Shown here piece by piece: positions 1 to 7,309 of a stretch of 14,131 bases of DNA. The notes beneath the pieces were generated by a model. The model worked only from the letters and a program-made list of their open reading frames with translations, was not told where the DNA came from and made no database searches. This DNA is from Acetomicrobium sp. UBA3949 (lineage in GTDB: Bacteria; Synergistota; Synergistia; Synergistales; Acetomicrobiaceae): contig DGDP01000028.1 of NCBI GenBank assembly GCA_002385485.1, positions 1-14,131 of the forward strand, given 5' to 3'. Position numbers and translations under genes: made by a program. The stretch's first letter is position 1, and every line of letters begins with the position of its first letter.

Positions 1-2
1 CA

Positions 3-758
3 CAATTATATGGACACAACTATAGGGAACATTTCATATCTGGCTTATATGCATGCCTGGTAAGAAACGCAATATTTGTACTACAGTTTAGGATCAAAAA
101 ACCAAATGATGAGTATATCTGGTTGGAGTGGAAAGCCAGACCCATCGAAAAGGACTTCGATTCGGGCGAACCTGCTAAAATCGCAGCCGTTATGGTCGAC
201 ATAACGGGCTATAAAAGTAAAGTTTTGAGGCAGGAACAAATCATCAGCGATCTCTACGTTGTCGCCACAACCGATAGCCTCACGGGTGCTTTGGTGAGGT
301 GGGCCGGAGAGGCTTATATAAAGCGCATTTTGGATAAAACGAATGATGGAGGCTTAAATCAAGAACCTGGCTGCCCATTTTCCTTAATAATGATCGATTT
401 GGACAATTTTAAACTTATAAACGACACTTACGGACACCTTATGGGGGATGCGATTCTTTCAAAATTTGGAGAAGCCATAAAGAAGTCTTTGAGAAAGAAT
501 GACATATTCGTACGATGGGGGGGAGACGAATTTCTGATATTCTGCCAAAACTCCATCGATCAAACGATCCCTATGGCCGAGAGGTTAAAACATATTATCG
601 AAGAGGCTTTTTCCCTGGAAGCGATATCGCCCACAGTAAGCATTGGTCTCACTCACGCAAATCCCGGTGAATCTTTAGACGAAATTTTCAAGAGAGCGGA
701 CGAAGCTCTATATAAAGCAAAAAAGGAGGGCAAAAACAGGATTTGCATTGTTAGTTAA
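3..758 (+). CDS. PAS-GGDEF diguanylate cyclase, 5' partial
   Basis: The reading frame is open to the left edge of the window and ends at TAA 756-758, so the start and N-terminal part are missing; a TTG at 123 is only an internal codon. The first ~70 visible residues end in a PAS/PAC-like strand pattern (YIWLEWKARPI ... KIAAVMVDITGY), followed by a linker helix and a complete GGDEF domain. The domain shows DSLTG, the metal/GTP region IDLDNFKLINDTYGHLMGD and an intact GGDEF motif. An RKND sequence sits exactly five residues before GGDEF and matches the RxxD inhibitory c-di-GMP site. These features predict an active, product-inhibited cyclase making c-di-GMP from two GTP in response to a signal sensed upstream. 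Whether it is membrane-bound cannot be seen. It is followed by two small plus-strand genes with no obvious terminator between. Confidence 0.92.
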   Translation, partial: QLYGHNYREHFISGLYACLVRNAIFVLQFRIKKPNDEYIWLEWKARPIEKDFDSGEPAKIAAVMVDITGYKSKVLRQEQIISDLYVVATTDSLTGALVRWAGEAYIKRILDKTNDGGLNQEPGCPFSLIMIDLDNFKLINDTYGHLMGDAILSKFGEAIKKSLRKNDIFVRWGGDEFLIFCQNSIDQTIPMAERLKHIIEEAFSLEAISPTVSIGLTHANPGESLDEIFKRADEALYKAKKEGKNRICIVS

Positions 759-817
759 TGTGCTGTATCGGAAATGATAACGAAGTTAACATTATTTAAC
801 GATAAGGTGGTCTCGCA

Positions 818-1078
818 ATGAGTAAAGAGATACTTCTTGAGATGAGGACAATCAAAAAGGAAGAATTTATCGAATGGTTTCGCCAAATGGGGGGGAAGGA
901 AGAGGAACCCGATGTCTACAAAGGACCATTCTGGAATGCCCATATAGACGAACCTAAAAATATCAAACTTGGCGCTATGAACTTTATCTCCATACGCATT
1001 AAAATTGTCGTTGAGGACGATAAATACGATGATTTTATGAGCAAATTCAGGTTGCGATTCTTAAGAGCCGGAGGCTAA
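818..1078 (+). CDS. Unrecognised 86-residue protein ending in Gly-Gly
   Basis: ATG 818 follows AAGGTGG (804-810) with a 7-base spacer, which supports a real gene. I do not recognise the family. The protein is acidic and soluble, with no signal peptide or membrane segment. Its predicted pattern is a strand (EILLEMRTI), a helix (KKEEFIEWFRQMGG), two strands (around VYKGPFWNAHIDE and FISIRIKIVVE) and a C-terminal helix (DKYDDFMSKFRLRF), which would suit a small ferredoxin-like alpha/beta fold. The last residues are RAGG. A terminal Gly-Gly is typical of MoaD/ThiS sulfur carriers, but the rest does not look like a beta-grasp protein, so this may be coincidence. It lies 59 bases after the cyclase and just before the diiron protein. 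Confidence 0.75.
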   Translation: MSKEILLEMRTIKKEEFIEWFRQMGGKEEEPDVYKGPFWNAHIDEPKNIKLGAMNFISIRIKIVVEDDKYDDFMSKFRLRFLRAGG

Positions 1079-1134
1079 ATAGGGAAAGAGTGGTATACTT
1101 AAAAGGAAACCAGGACATCAAGGGAGGGATAGTA

Positions 1135-1644
1135 TTGGGAATGGAGAAAAAAATATTGGAATTTGCCCTAAAAATGGAAGGCGAAGCGAGGGATTTTTAT
1201 CTGAACGCCAAAAATAAAGTTAACGATCCCATGGCCAAATCGCTCGTGAACTATCTGGCCGATTGGGAACTGTCTCATTGCAATTTCATTCAAGATCAAC
1301 TGAAAAAAATCGAAAGCGCCGGCAAATGGGATCCTGCCGCCGCGACGGAAATGGACGAAGAGTCCGCCCAGGAGTTCTTGAGAAAACCCTGGATAGAAGG
1401 AGAGCTTCAAAGCTCCCTCGTATCCAGCGCATCCGATATAAGTATGCTTAGAATGGCCTTGGCTTTGGAGCGCGATTTCAACAACTTCTACAAGAAGGCT
1501 GCCGAAAAAATCGATAATCCCGACGGGAAAAAGGTCTTAAATATGTTGGCAAACTGGGAAGCGGAGCATATGTCGATAATAGACTCCCAACTACAACAAA
1601 TGCACAAAGATTTCATGACAGAGATGGGATTTGAGCCCTTTTAA
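1135..1644 (+). CDS. Rubrerythrin-like/ferritin-like diiron protein
   Basis: A soluble, almost wholly helical protein of about 169 residues with two homologous halves. Each half has one helix Glu (E15, E112) and one ExxH (E45/H48 in WELSH, E142/H145 in WEAEH). That is the ligand set of a four-helix-bundle diiron site of the ferritin-like/rubrerythrin family (COG1633 type). No rubredoxin CxxC domain is present, so it is not a full rubrerythrin. Likely roles are peroxide or oxygen detoxification or iron handling in the cytoplasm of an anaerobe. Start choice: AGGGAGGG (1121-1128) is 6 bases before TTG 1135 and 12 before ATG 1141. A GTG at 1090 would lengthen the protein but has no ribosome site. 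TTG and ATG differ by two residues only. Confidence 0.85.
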   Translation: MGMEKKILEFALKMEGEARDFYLNAKNKVNDPMAKSLVNYLADWELSHCNFIQDQLKKIESAGKWDPAAATEMDEESAQEFLRKPWIEGELQSSLVSSASDISMLRMALALERDFNNFYKKAAEKIDNPDGKKVLNMLANWEAEHMSIIDSQLQQMHKDFMTEMGFEPF

Positions 1645-1684
1645 AAAAGCCGTATTTTGTCGCCCTGAGGTGGCTTAAGTCCAA

Positions 1685-1741
1685 AAGGCAAGCAATGAAG
1701 GACGCTGATTGAGGAACTTTCTATCCATCATGGCTTGCCTT
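1685..1741. terminator. Long hairpin between convergent genes, probable bidirectional terminator
   Basis: A nine-base perfect outer stem (AAGGCAAGC 1685-1693 with GCTTGCCTT 1733-1741) continues inward for nine more pairs with two mismatches, leaving a 21-base loop (1703-1723). It lies where the diiron gene and the cation exporter converge, and its right arm overlaps the exporter stop codon. The T-tracts after it are poor on the plus strand (ACTTTCTTTCT) and short on the minus strand (TTTTGG). The long loop is atypical, so terminator is the best reading rather than a certain one. Confidence 0.5.
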
Positions 1742-2693
1742 AACTTTCTTTCTCCTCGGGCTTCGGGTAACTTTTCGACAACCTACTGCTATCTGCCGGT
1801 TCCATATGTATCGTTATAATGCTATGGGGACCGAAGCGCCTTTTAAAATCTCTCTCCAATTGAACCGTTATATCGTGTGCCCTATTAAGCGTCATCCCGC
1901 CTTCTAGCATGATGTGAACGCTCACGGCGATATGGGGCCCTAAACGGCGTGTCTTCAAATCGTGAATTCCCTTTACATCAGGTATGTTCCATATGATATC
2001 AAGAATGTCCTTCTCCTCCTGCTCGGGGAGAGAAGCCTCTAACAGTTCGTTTATGCTCTCCATTACCAGCGGGATGGCGAGCCTCAATATTATCATTCCC
2101 AAAATTGCCGCTGTTATGGGATCCAATACGCGCCATTTTTCGCCCAAGAGCACTGCTCCGGCGATACCCAAAAAAGTTCCTCCTGCGAGAAAGACGTCGC
2201 TTCTGTGGTCCCATGCCTTGAGCTTCAAGGTGCTGCTATCCAGCTTTTTCGCCATTCCGTTAGTATATACGTACAATAACTCTTTGACTCCCATTGTAAA
2301 GGCCGCCGGAATCAAGGTTATGACGCTTATCTTCTCTATAGCCACTCCTCCGGCCACGGAAATTATCTTGTGGATGCTGTTCCACAATATGAACCCGGCA
2401 GCTGCGATTAGGAAAATGCCTATTACCAAAGTGGATAGTGTCTCAAACTTGGCATGGCCAAAATCATGGGTGGCATCATGAGGCTTTCCGGTAATATAAA
2501 AGCCTATCAACGCTACGGCATCGGTGATGGAGTCGGACAAGGAATTGACGGCGTCGGCCACGAGGGCGCTGCTATTGCCCCACAGCCCTACCGTCAATTT
2601 AAAAATCATCAGCAACAAATTGCATACCAAGCCAATCGATATAACCCTACGAGCATAACGCGCCCTTATCTTTAAATCGTACCGGTCTTCCAT
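1740..2693 (-). CDS. Cation diffusion facilitator exporter, probable Mn2+ type
   Basis: A 317-residue inner-membrane cation/proton antiporter of the CDF family. It shows six hydrophobic segments in residues ~15-205, then a cytoplasmic domain (~210-300) with the His-rich pattern usual for the family (GIHDLKTRRLGPHIAVSVH, HMEP). The transport-site residues read N50-x3-D54 in the second membrane segment (NSLSD) and D162-x3-D166 in the fifth (DHRSD). Zn exporters usually carry HxxxD, whereas NxxxD with DxxxD is the pattern described for bacterial Mn2+ exporters such as MntE, so Mn2+ is inferred; Fe2+ or another divalent ion remains possible. It starts 24 bases after cobD ends and is probably the last gene of the cbiB-cobD operon. 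A GGAG lies 11 bases before the ATG, so translation initiation looks modest. Confidence 0.9.
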   Translation of the reverse strand: MEDRYDLKIRARYARRVISIGLVCNLLLMIFKLTVGLWGNSSALVADAVNSLSDSITDAVALIGFYITGKPHDATHDFGHAKFETLSTLVIGIFLIAAAGFILWNSIHKIISVAGGVAIEKISVITLIPAAFTMGVKELLYVYTNGMAKKLDSSTLKLKAWDHRSDVFLAGGTFLGIAGAVLLGEKWRVLDPITAAILGMIILRLAIPLVMESINELLEASLPEQEEKDILDIIWNIPDVKGIHDLKTRRLGPHIAVSVHIMLEGGMTLNRAHDITVQLERDFKRRFGPHSIITIHMEPADSSRLSKSYPKPEEKES

Positions 2694-2717
2694 AAGGAAT
2701 AACTCTCCACGGGAAAA

Positions 2718-3767
2718 TTAAGGCAGAATACCTTTCAACGCTTCTATGAGCCTTTCGTTCTCTTCTCGGCGCTTGACGGCCACTCTGAAAAAGCGATCGT
2801 CCAAATACTTGAAGTTGGAGGCATCCCTGATCAATATGCCCCACTCGACTAATCTTTCCTTGATCAGGCTCGCCTTCGCATATTTGGATTTTAACAAAAG
2901 GAAATTAACTTTCGTATCAAAGGCAACTAAATTATCTATCTTATTCAGCGCACTAAGCATATAATCTATTTCGTTATTGATATACATCCTGCTTTCCTCT
3001 ATATAGGAGCTGTCCTTAAAAATCTCCCTGCCCACAAGATCGGCAAAGGCGTTGACCGTCCACGGTTCCTTGTTGCTGTCCAGCCTTTCAATAAGATTAG
3101 GGTTTCCAATGCCGTATCCCAATCTCAGTCCCGGCATTCCGAAAAACTTGGTTGTTGCCCTTACGACAAACAAGTTGTCATATTTTTCGACCAAAGAAAG
3201 GGATTCGTAGTTTTTGCACTCCTTAACGAACTCTATAAAAGCTTCGTCTATCATAACGGGCATGTTCAAAGTATCGGCAGCCTTCAAAAGATCCGTCGCT
3301 TCATCGGCCGAGATTACCTGTCCGGTAGGATTATTCGGATTACCTATAATCAAAGAATCCCCACATTGCAGATGTGAAATGAGATCGCCTAAATTTAGCT
3401 TGAAACCCTCTTCCTCCTCTAGCCTAAAGCATATGGGTTCTCCGCCGTTTACGCATGTAGCCCTTTCGTACTCCAAAAAGGAAGGCGATGGTATGATGGG
3501 TCTTTTCACTTTAAAGGTTCTCACAAAAAGATGTATGAGCTCTGAAGCACCATTCCCAACGATAATGCTCTCTCGAGAAATGCCCGTGTATTGTGCTATT
3601 GACTCTTTAAGGTTGCGATATTTTATATCTGGATATCTAGTAAGATCTGCCTTTTTTACGATATCGAAGACACATTTCGGCATCCCCAAGGGATTGATAT
3701 TCGAGCTGAAATCGATTAACTCGCCTTCGTAGTCATAAACATTGCCACCGTGTTCATAGGGGCGCAT
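2718..3767 (-). CDS. cobD: L-threonine-O-3-phosphate decarboxylase
   Basis: A fold-type I PLP enzyme that decarboxylates L-threonine-O-3-phosphate to (R)-1-amino-2-propanol phosphate, the linker of the cobalamin nucleotide loop. It shows the N-terminal HGGN and DFSSNINPLG signatures, GNPNNPTG, an aspartate expected to pair with the PLP nitrogen in MIDEAF, and the Schiff-base lysine in RATTKFFGMPGLRLGY (K207 counted from the chosen start). Length of about 349 residues is usual. CobD is separated from histidinol-phosphate aminotransferase mainly by HGGN plus context, and the adjacent cbiB supports CobD. Start: AGGAGG (3775-3780) is 7 bases before ATG 3767 but only 1 base from ATG 3773, so the downstream ATG (MRPYEHGG) is preferred. 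The gap from cbiB is 49 bases. Confidence 0.92.
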   Translation of the reverse strand: MRPYEHGGNVYDYEGELIDFSSNINPLGMPKCVFDIVKKADLTRYPDIKYRNLKESIAQYTGISRESIIVGNGASELIHLFVRTFKVKRPIIPSPSFLEYERATCVNGGEPICFRLEEEEGFKLNLGDLISHLQCGDSLIIGNPNNPTGQVISADEATDLLKAADTLNMPVMIDEAFIEFVKECKNYESLSLVEKYDNLFVVRATTKFFGMPGLRLGYGIGNPNLIERLDSNKEPWTVNAFADLVGREIFKDSSYIEESRMYINNEIDYMLSALNKIDNLVAFDTKVNFLLLKSKYAKASLIKERLVEWGILIRDASNFKYLDDRFFRVAVKRREENERLIEALKGILP

Positions 3768-3774
3768 ACTCATT

Positions 3775-3780
3775 CCTCCT
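3775..3780 (-). promoter_or_regulatory. Ribosome binding site deciding the cobD start
   Basis: Perfect AGGAGG on the minus strand, one base from ATG 3773 and seven from ATG 3767. The normal spacer selects the second ATG and removes two residues from the longest reading frame. Confidence 0.75.
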
Positions 3781-3816
3781 CAACTTGTCCCCGCAAATTG
3801 CAAGACTCCGTTAACG

Positions 3817-4764
3817 TCAAAACAATAAAACCAACGCATAAAACGCATAAAAGGAAACGATTCCCAATATCGAGGAAGCGTACATGATCCTTATGCTGTC
3901 TTTTATATGCCCTGGCGAAATTTCTGTTCTTTTATCGCCAAGGATCGGCCTCATTTCAGGTCTTCCAAAATAGTAGTTAATACCACCTAGCTGAATGTTC
4001 AAAGCACCGGCTATGGCCGCTTCGCCATGAGCGCTATTTGGACTTTTATGCTTTAACCTGTCTCTGAGAAGAACATGCCAGCAGTTTTTATAATCATAAC
4101 CCATAAGAAAAGAAGCTAATACTATCAAAAGGGCAGTTATGCGGGCAGGTATAAAATTCAATATATCGTCCAGCTTTGCCGAAGTGTATCCTATATCCCT
4201 ATATTTTTCGTTAGTGTAACCGACCATGGAGTCCAATGTGTTCGTTGCTTTATAAAAAAGCGCTAAAGGAGCCCCTCCTATAAATGCGTAAAACAAAGGA
4301 GCTATAATGGCATCGGATATATTTTCCGCTACTGTCTCTACTGCGCCCCTTGAGATCTCTTCTTGGTTCATCCTGTGCGTGTCTCTGCTCACTATATAGG
4401 ACAACCTTGCCCTGGCTTCTGCAAGTTCGCCCCTTATCAGGGCATCATACACCCTGTTTGCGGCCCTGCCAAGCTCCCTGGTGGCAAGACATGTGTATAT
4501 AATAAAAATCTCTAATAAATCTCCAAGATAAGGATGTATTAAGCGGGCCAAAAGGATGAGCGCATAAGATGAGACGAAAGATGAAGCTACTATCAAAAAA
4601 CACAGGATGAAACCAGCCGTTTTTAATTCTCTAGAGCTTCTAGCCCGCCTTCTCAGTCCCTCTTCCAGCCAGGTAACGGCTTTACCCATGACAACTACGG
4701 GATGGGGATAGCCCTCGGGATCCCCTAATGCTAAATCCAAGAAATAGGCCGCCAGCACTTTCAT
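3817..4764 (-). CDS. cbiB: Adenosylcobinamide-phosphate synthase CbiB
   Basis: A polytopic inner-membrane protein of about 315 residues that joins aminopropanol phosphate (the CobD product) to adenosylcobyric acid, giving adenosylcobinamide phosphate. Family landmarks are the N-terminal LDLALGDPEGYPHPVVVMG, the long conserved block beginning SRDTHRMNQEEISRGAVE and running through ATNTLDSMVGY and LDDILNFIPAR, and SPNSAHGEAAIAGAL near the C-terminus. Hydrophobic segments lie around residues 50-75, 145-175, 205-225 and at the extreme C-terminus. Start: ATG 4764 follows GGAG by 10 bases and begins at the conserved MKVLAAYFLDLALGDP. The longer frame from 4830 lacks a ribosome site and adds 22 unconserved residues. 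First gene of a three-gene operon with cobD and the exporter. Some naming schemes call this protein CobD, hence possible confusion. Confidence 0.93.
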   Translation of the reverse strand: MKVLAAYFLDLALGDPEGYPHPVVVMGKAVTWLEEGLRRRARSSRELKTAGFILCFLIVASSFVSSYALILLARLIHPYLGDLLEIFIIYTCLATRELGRAANRVYDALIRGELAEARARLSYIVSRDTHRMNQEEISRGAVETVAENISDAIIAPLFYAFIGGAPLALFYKATNTLDSMVGYTNEKYRDIGYTSAKLDDILNFIPARITALLIVLASFLMGYDYKNCWHVLLRDRLKHKSPNSAHGEAAIAGALNIQLGGINYYFGRPEMRPILGDKRTEISPGHIKDSIRIMYASSILGIVSFYAFYALVLLF

Positions 4765-4798
4765 CGTCTTTTCTCTCCATCTGATTTCGGCTGCATAA

Positions 4799-4830
4799 TT
4801 TATGGCAAATATTTCCCTTGTCCATGTCAA
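4799..4830 (-). promoter_or_regulatory. Candidate promoter for the cbiB operon
   Basis: The minus strand carries a perfect TTGACA (4825-4830) between the upstream terminator and cbiB. The best -10 match is CATAAA (4799-4804) preceded by TG, giving a long 20-base spacer. The -35 box is convincing and the -10 box is weak. No cobalamin-riboswitch B12-box sequence was seen in the short leader. Confidence 0.3.
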
Positions 4831-4851
4831 ACATACTATCGCATGTTATCC

Positions 4852-4890
4852 AAAAAACTCAGGGAAGGGACTTCCTTCCCTGAGTTTTTT
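4852..4890 (-). terminator. Rho-independent terminator after the AOR operon
   Basis: A 17-bp perfect inverted repeat, AAAAAACTCAGGGAAGG (4852-4868) against CCTTCCCTGAGTTTTTT (4874-4890), with a 5-base loop. It yields a GC-rich stem followed by six T residues on either strand. It lies 33 bases past the AOR stop codon on the minus strand and separates that operon from cbiB. Confidence 0.93.
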
Positions 4891-4923
4891 CTTAGCAGAT
4901 TTAAGTGGTATGTAAAGCTAAAA

Positions 4924-6741
4924 TTACAACGAATATTTTGCTGCAATGTCAAGCAGCCCAAGGCTTTTTAGCTTTTCCTTTGTAGGTATTCCCTCCTTAC
5001 TCCATCCCCTGAGTTCGTAATATTTGGGAAGCATTTCGTGAAGCTTGTTCACCCTTCCCTTGGAGGGACCGGCCGGAATCGGCTCATTAAGCAATCTCGG
5101 AGGCAGAGTGTCTTCCTTCGGAGATATGCCGGCCGTCAAGTTAAAAAGCCTTTCCAAGTTCCATATCCTTTCGCCGGCAAGGAGCAGATCTTCCGCGGTT
5201 ACCTCTCTGCCGATGATAGGTGCAACCTCAGAGGCCAGATCGCCTGCATCCAAGGCAAAGGTCAAAAACAAGCAAAAGCCCAATGAATCGACCGCAGCCG
5301 TCAAATCCTGAAAGACCTTGGCCCATTGTGGTTTAGATGCAGTATCGGTAGGATCTAGTTTTTCGGGTATGCCGAGAACTTCGGGCGAAGTTAAGTATCC
5401 CCTTACGTGACACCCTCCTCTGTTGCTTGTGGCATACTCCAAACCCATGCCCTGAAGAGCTCTCGGATCGTAAGCGGGCATCTCCTGCTTTTTGGCCGAC
5501 ATGGAAAGTTCTGGGTGTCCGTACTTTTCGGCCAACCTGTACGATCCTAGCGCCAATTCTTCTCCAAAACCTCGTTTATAGCCCGTGTCTTCCGTCAGTT
5601 TCACTATTGCCTCAGCGTTTCCCCAATGCAGTGAAACACCTGCTTCTTTCTCCTTTATCAAACCTCTTTCCGCCAGCTCCATTGCACAACCTATAGTGCT
5701 TCCCATAGTTATAGGATCCATGCCAAGCTTGTTGCAGATGAAGTTTGCCTTGGAGATGGCTTCCAGATCGTCCACGCCGCACTGCGCTCCGTAGGCCCAG
5801 ACTGCCTCGTATTCAGGACCCTCCCCTATTTCTCCCATAGCTTTAGTAACCCTTCCGCAAGCGGACGCACAGCTTGCGCAGGCCTTGTTTTTCAGAAGGA
5901 TGGTCGCGGTCATCGTCTCGCCAGAAATTTTATCGGCTCCCTCAAACCACGCCTCTTTAAAGTTCCTCGTCGGAAGCGCACCGGCGGCATTTATCACGTT
6001 CACCAAGACGTTCGTCCCGTAGGTCGGCAACCCTCCGCCGGTCACGGGGTGTTCGGCTATCTTCTTGCGGGCCTTCCTAAGCGCCTCCAAAAATCCCTCT
6101 TTATCCGCGACCTTTATCCCGCCCGTTCCCCTTACCACCACGGCCTTCAAGTTTTTAGAGCCCATGACAGCTCCAACCCCGGTCCTGCCGGCCGCCCTGT
6201 GCTTATCGTTCATAACGCAGGCAAAAAGCACCAGCTTTTCTCCTGCAGGACCGATGCAGGCCACCTTAGCTTCGGGATCAGTCTCGGATAAAAGAGTATC
6301 TGTGGTCTCGTAGCTATCCTTGCCCCAAACGTGAGAGGCATCTTTAAGCTCTACGTGATCGTTATAGATCCACAAATACACCGGATTTGCAGACTTTCCT
6401 TCGAAAATTATCATGTCGTAGCCCGCATATTTCAACTCGGGGCCAAAATAACCTCCCGAGTTCGAAGCAGCTATCGTACCCGTCAAAGGCCCTTTTGTTA
6501 CGACGTTAAATCTCCCCGCCGATGTAGCAAGCGTGCCGGTAACAGGTCCGGTAACGAATATGAGTTTGTTGTCGGGGCTTAACGGATCGACCTTGGGATC
6601 GACCTCCTCGACAAAATACCTGCTTCCCAAACCTCTAGCTCCTAAGAAATCCTTGGCCCAATCCATCCTCAGAGGTTCCGTAGTAACCTTCTTAGTCGAC
6701 AAATTTACGCGCAGGACTTTGCCCATGTACCCAAACATCAC
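4924..6741 (-). CDS. aor: Tungsten-type aldehyde ferredoxin oxidoreductase catalytic subunit
   Basis: A 605-residue cytoplasmic enzyme of the AOR family, which oxidises aldehydes to carboxylates at a tungsten (rarely Mo) bis-pyranopterin and passes two electrons to a nearby [4Fe-4S] cluster. The N-terminal domain (~1-210) shows GARGLGSRYF, the pterin-region SNSGGYFGPELKYAGYD and GRTGVGAVMGSKNLKAVVV. Cluster ligands are C288, C291, C295 (CASCASAC) and C490 (SLGFC), nearly the same positions as in Pyrococcus furiosus AOR. E312 (GPEYE) and H445 (GGCHVRGY) align by position with its active-site Glu and His. Start: GGAGGTGA precedes GTG 6741 and ATG 6738; AGGAGG is 7 bases from GTG and 10 from ATG. 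GTG overlaps the ferredoxin stop (GTGA). Last gene of the five-gene operon. The aldehyde substrate cannot be read from sequence. Confidence 0.95.
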   Translation of the reverse strand: MMFGYMGKVLRVNLSTKKVTTEPLRMDWAKDFLGARGLGSRYFVEEVDPKVDPLSPDNKLIFVTGPVTGTLATSAGRFNVVTKGPLTGTIAASNSGGYFGPELKYAGYDMIIFEGKSANPVYLWIYNDHVELKDASHVWGKDSYETTDTLLSETDPEAKVACIGPAGEKLVLFACVMNDKHRAAGRTGVGAVMGSKNLKAVVVRGTGGIKVADKEGFLEALRKARKKIAEHPVTGGGLPTYGTNVLVNVINAAGALPTRNFKEAWFEGADKISGETMTATILLKNKACASCASACGRVTKAMGEIGEGPEYEAVWAYGAQCGVDDLEAISKANFICNKLGMDPITMGSTIGCAMELAERGLIKEKEAGVSLHWGNAEAIVKLTEDTGYKRGFGEELALGSYRLAEKYGHPELSMSAKKQEMPAYDPRALQGMGLEYATSNRGGCHVRGYLTSPEVLGIPEKLDPTDTASKPQWAKVFQDLTAAVDSLGFCLFLTFALDAGDLASEVAPIIGREVTAEDLLLAGERIWNLERLFNLTAGISPKEDTLPPRLLNEPIPAGPSKGRVNKLHEMLPKYYELRGWSKEGIPTKEKLKSLGLLDIAAKYSL

Positions 6742-7214
6742 TCGCTCACCTCCTGGACCATCTTGGCAAACTTGGCAGAAAACTCTTTTTTCTTCTGGAG
6801 GCTTATAGCATCCGCCGGCACATAGTCCAAAGCCTTAGTTGGACAAAATTCCACACAGTAGGGATTACCATCGCACTGATCGCATTTGATGGCGGTATTC
6901 TCTTCCCAATGGTAGGACATGTTGCCAAAGGGACAAGCCATCACGCACATTCTGCATCCTATACACTTGGACGCATCCACCTGAACCACGTTGTTGTCGT
7001 CCCTGGAAAGAGCTCCTGTCTTACACACGCCGATGCAAGGAGCGTCATCGCATTGCTGACAGGTCATGGGTACGTTTGCTCCCGCCTCGAACCTGTAGAC
7101 CGTTACGCGTGCCAAAGAAGGTCTGAATTCGCTTTCTTTGGCCAAGGAGCATGCCAGCTCACAACTGCCACAGCCTACGCACTTCTCGGGAGAAATGAGA
7201 AGCACTTTCTCCAT
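6738..7214 (-). CDS. Four-cluster [4Fe-4S] ferredoxin subunit of the AOR complex
   Basis: A 158-residue HycB/CooF-type polyferredoxin with 16 cysteines in four clusters: CVGCGSCELAC, CQQCDDAPCIGVC, CIGCRMCVMACP and CDQCDGNPYCVEFCP. It has no twin-arginine or other signal and no membrane segment, so it is a cytoplasmic electron wire. It is translationally coupled to aor by a GTGA overlap, which makes it the likely direct partner of the AOR subunit, carrying electrons toward the flavin module encoded upstream. It resembles the small subunit found with multi-subunit AORs and tungsten oxidoreductases. Start: GGGGGG (7222-7227) is 7 bases before ATG 7214 and only 1 from TTG 7220. A 95-base gap separates it from the preceding gene, unlike the rest of the operon. 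Confidence 0.9.
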   Translation of the reverse strand: MEKVLLISPEKCVGCGSCELACSLAKESEFRPSLARVTVYRFEAGANVPMTCQQCDDAPCIGVCKTGALSRDDNNVVQVDASKCIGCRMCVMACPFGNMSYHWEENTAIKCDQCDGNPYCVEFCPTKALDYVPADAISLQKKKEFSAKFAKMVQEVSE

Positions 7215-7309
7215 TTCCAATCCCCCCTCTATATTTTTTGATTAGCTTTCGCATAGGCCTATTCCCCCTTAAACAGACCTAAACCTATTTACTATTTAAA
7301 TTCCAAATA
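7215..7309 (-). promoter_or_regulatory. Intra-operon gap with palindrome and G-tracts
   Basis: The only sizeable gap inside the five-gene operon. It contains the perfect palindrome ATAGGCCTAT (7253-7262), AT-rich sequence, and on the minus strand GGGGG and GGGGGG tracts, the latter followed by ATTGG directly before the ferredoxin start. I see no convincing terminator stem. It may hold an internal promoter, an RNA-processing site or nothing functional. Confidence 0.3.

Noticed and set aside
785..800. GTTAA...TTAAC inverted repeat before the 86-residue gene
   Set aside because: Five-base AT-rich arms only; too weak to call an operator or terminator.
1984..2481. Plus-strand open frame of 165 codons opposite the cation exporter
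   Set aside because: It is antisense to a clear CDF gene, has no ribosome site and no family features.
3214..3732. Plus-strand open frame of 172 codons opposite cobD
   Set aside because: Shadow of cobD; Ser/Lys-rich random-looking translation.
4831..4923. Cobalamin riboswitch upstream of cbiB
   Set aside because: The space before cbiB is filled by the terminator of the upstream operon plus a short leader; no B12-box-like sequence was seen.
7160..7257. Short minus-strand frame starting MRKLIKKYRGG in the operon gap
   Set aside because: It has a G-tract at plausible spacing, but it runs into the ferredoxin gene out of frame and has no recognisable composition or motif; judged chance.
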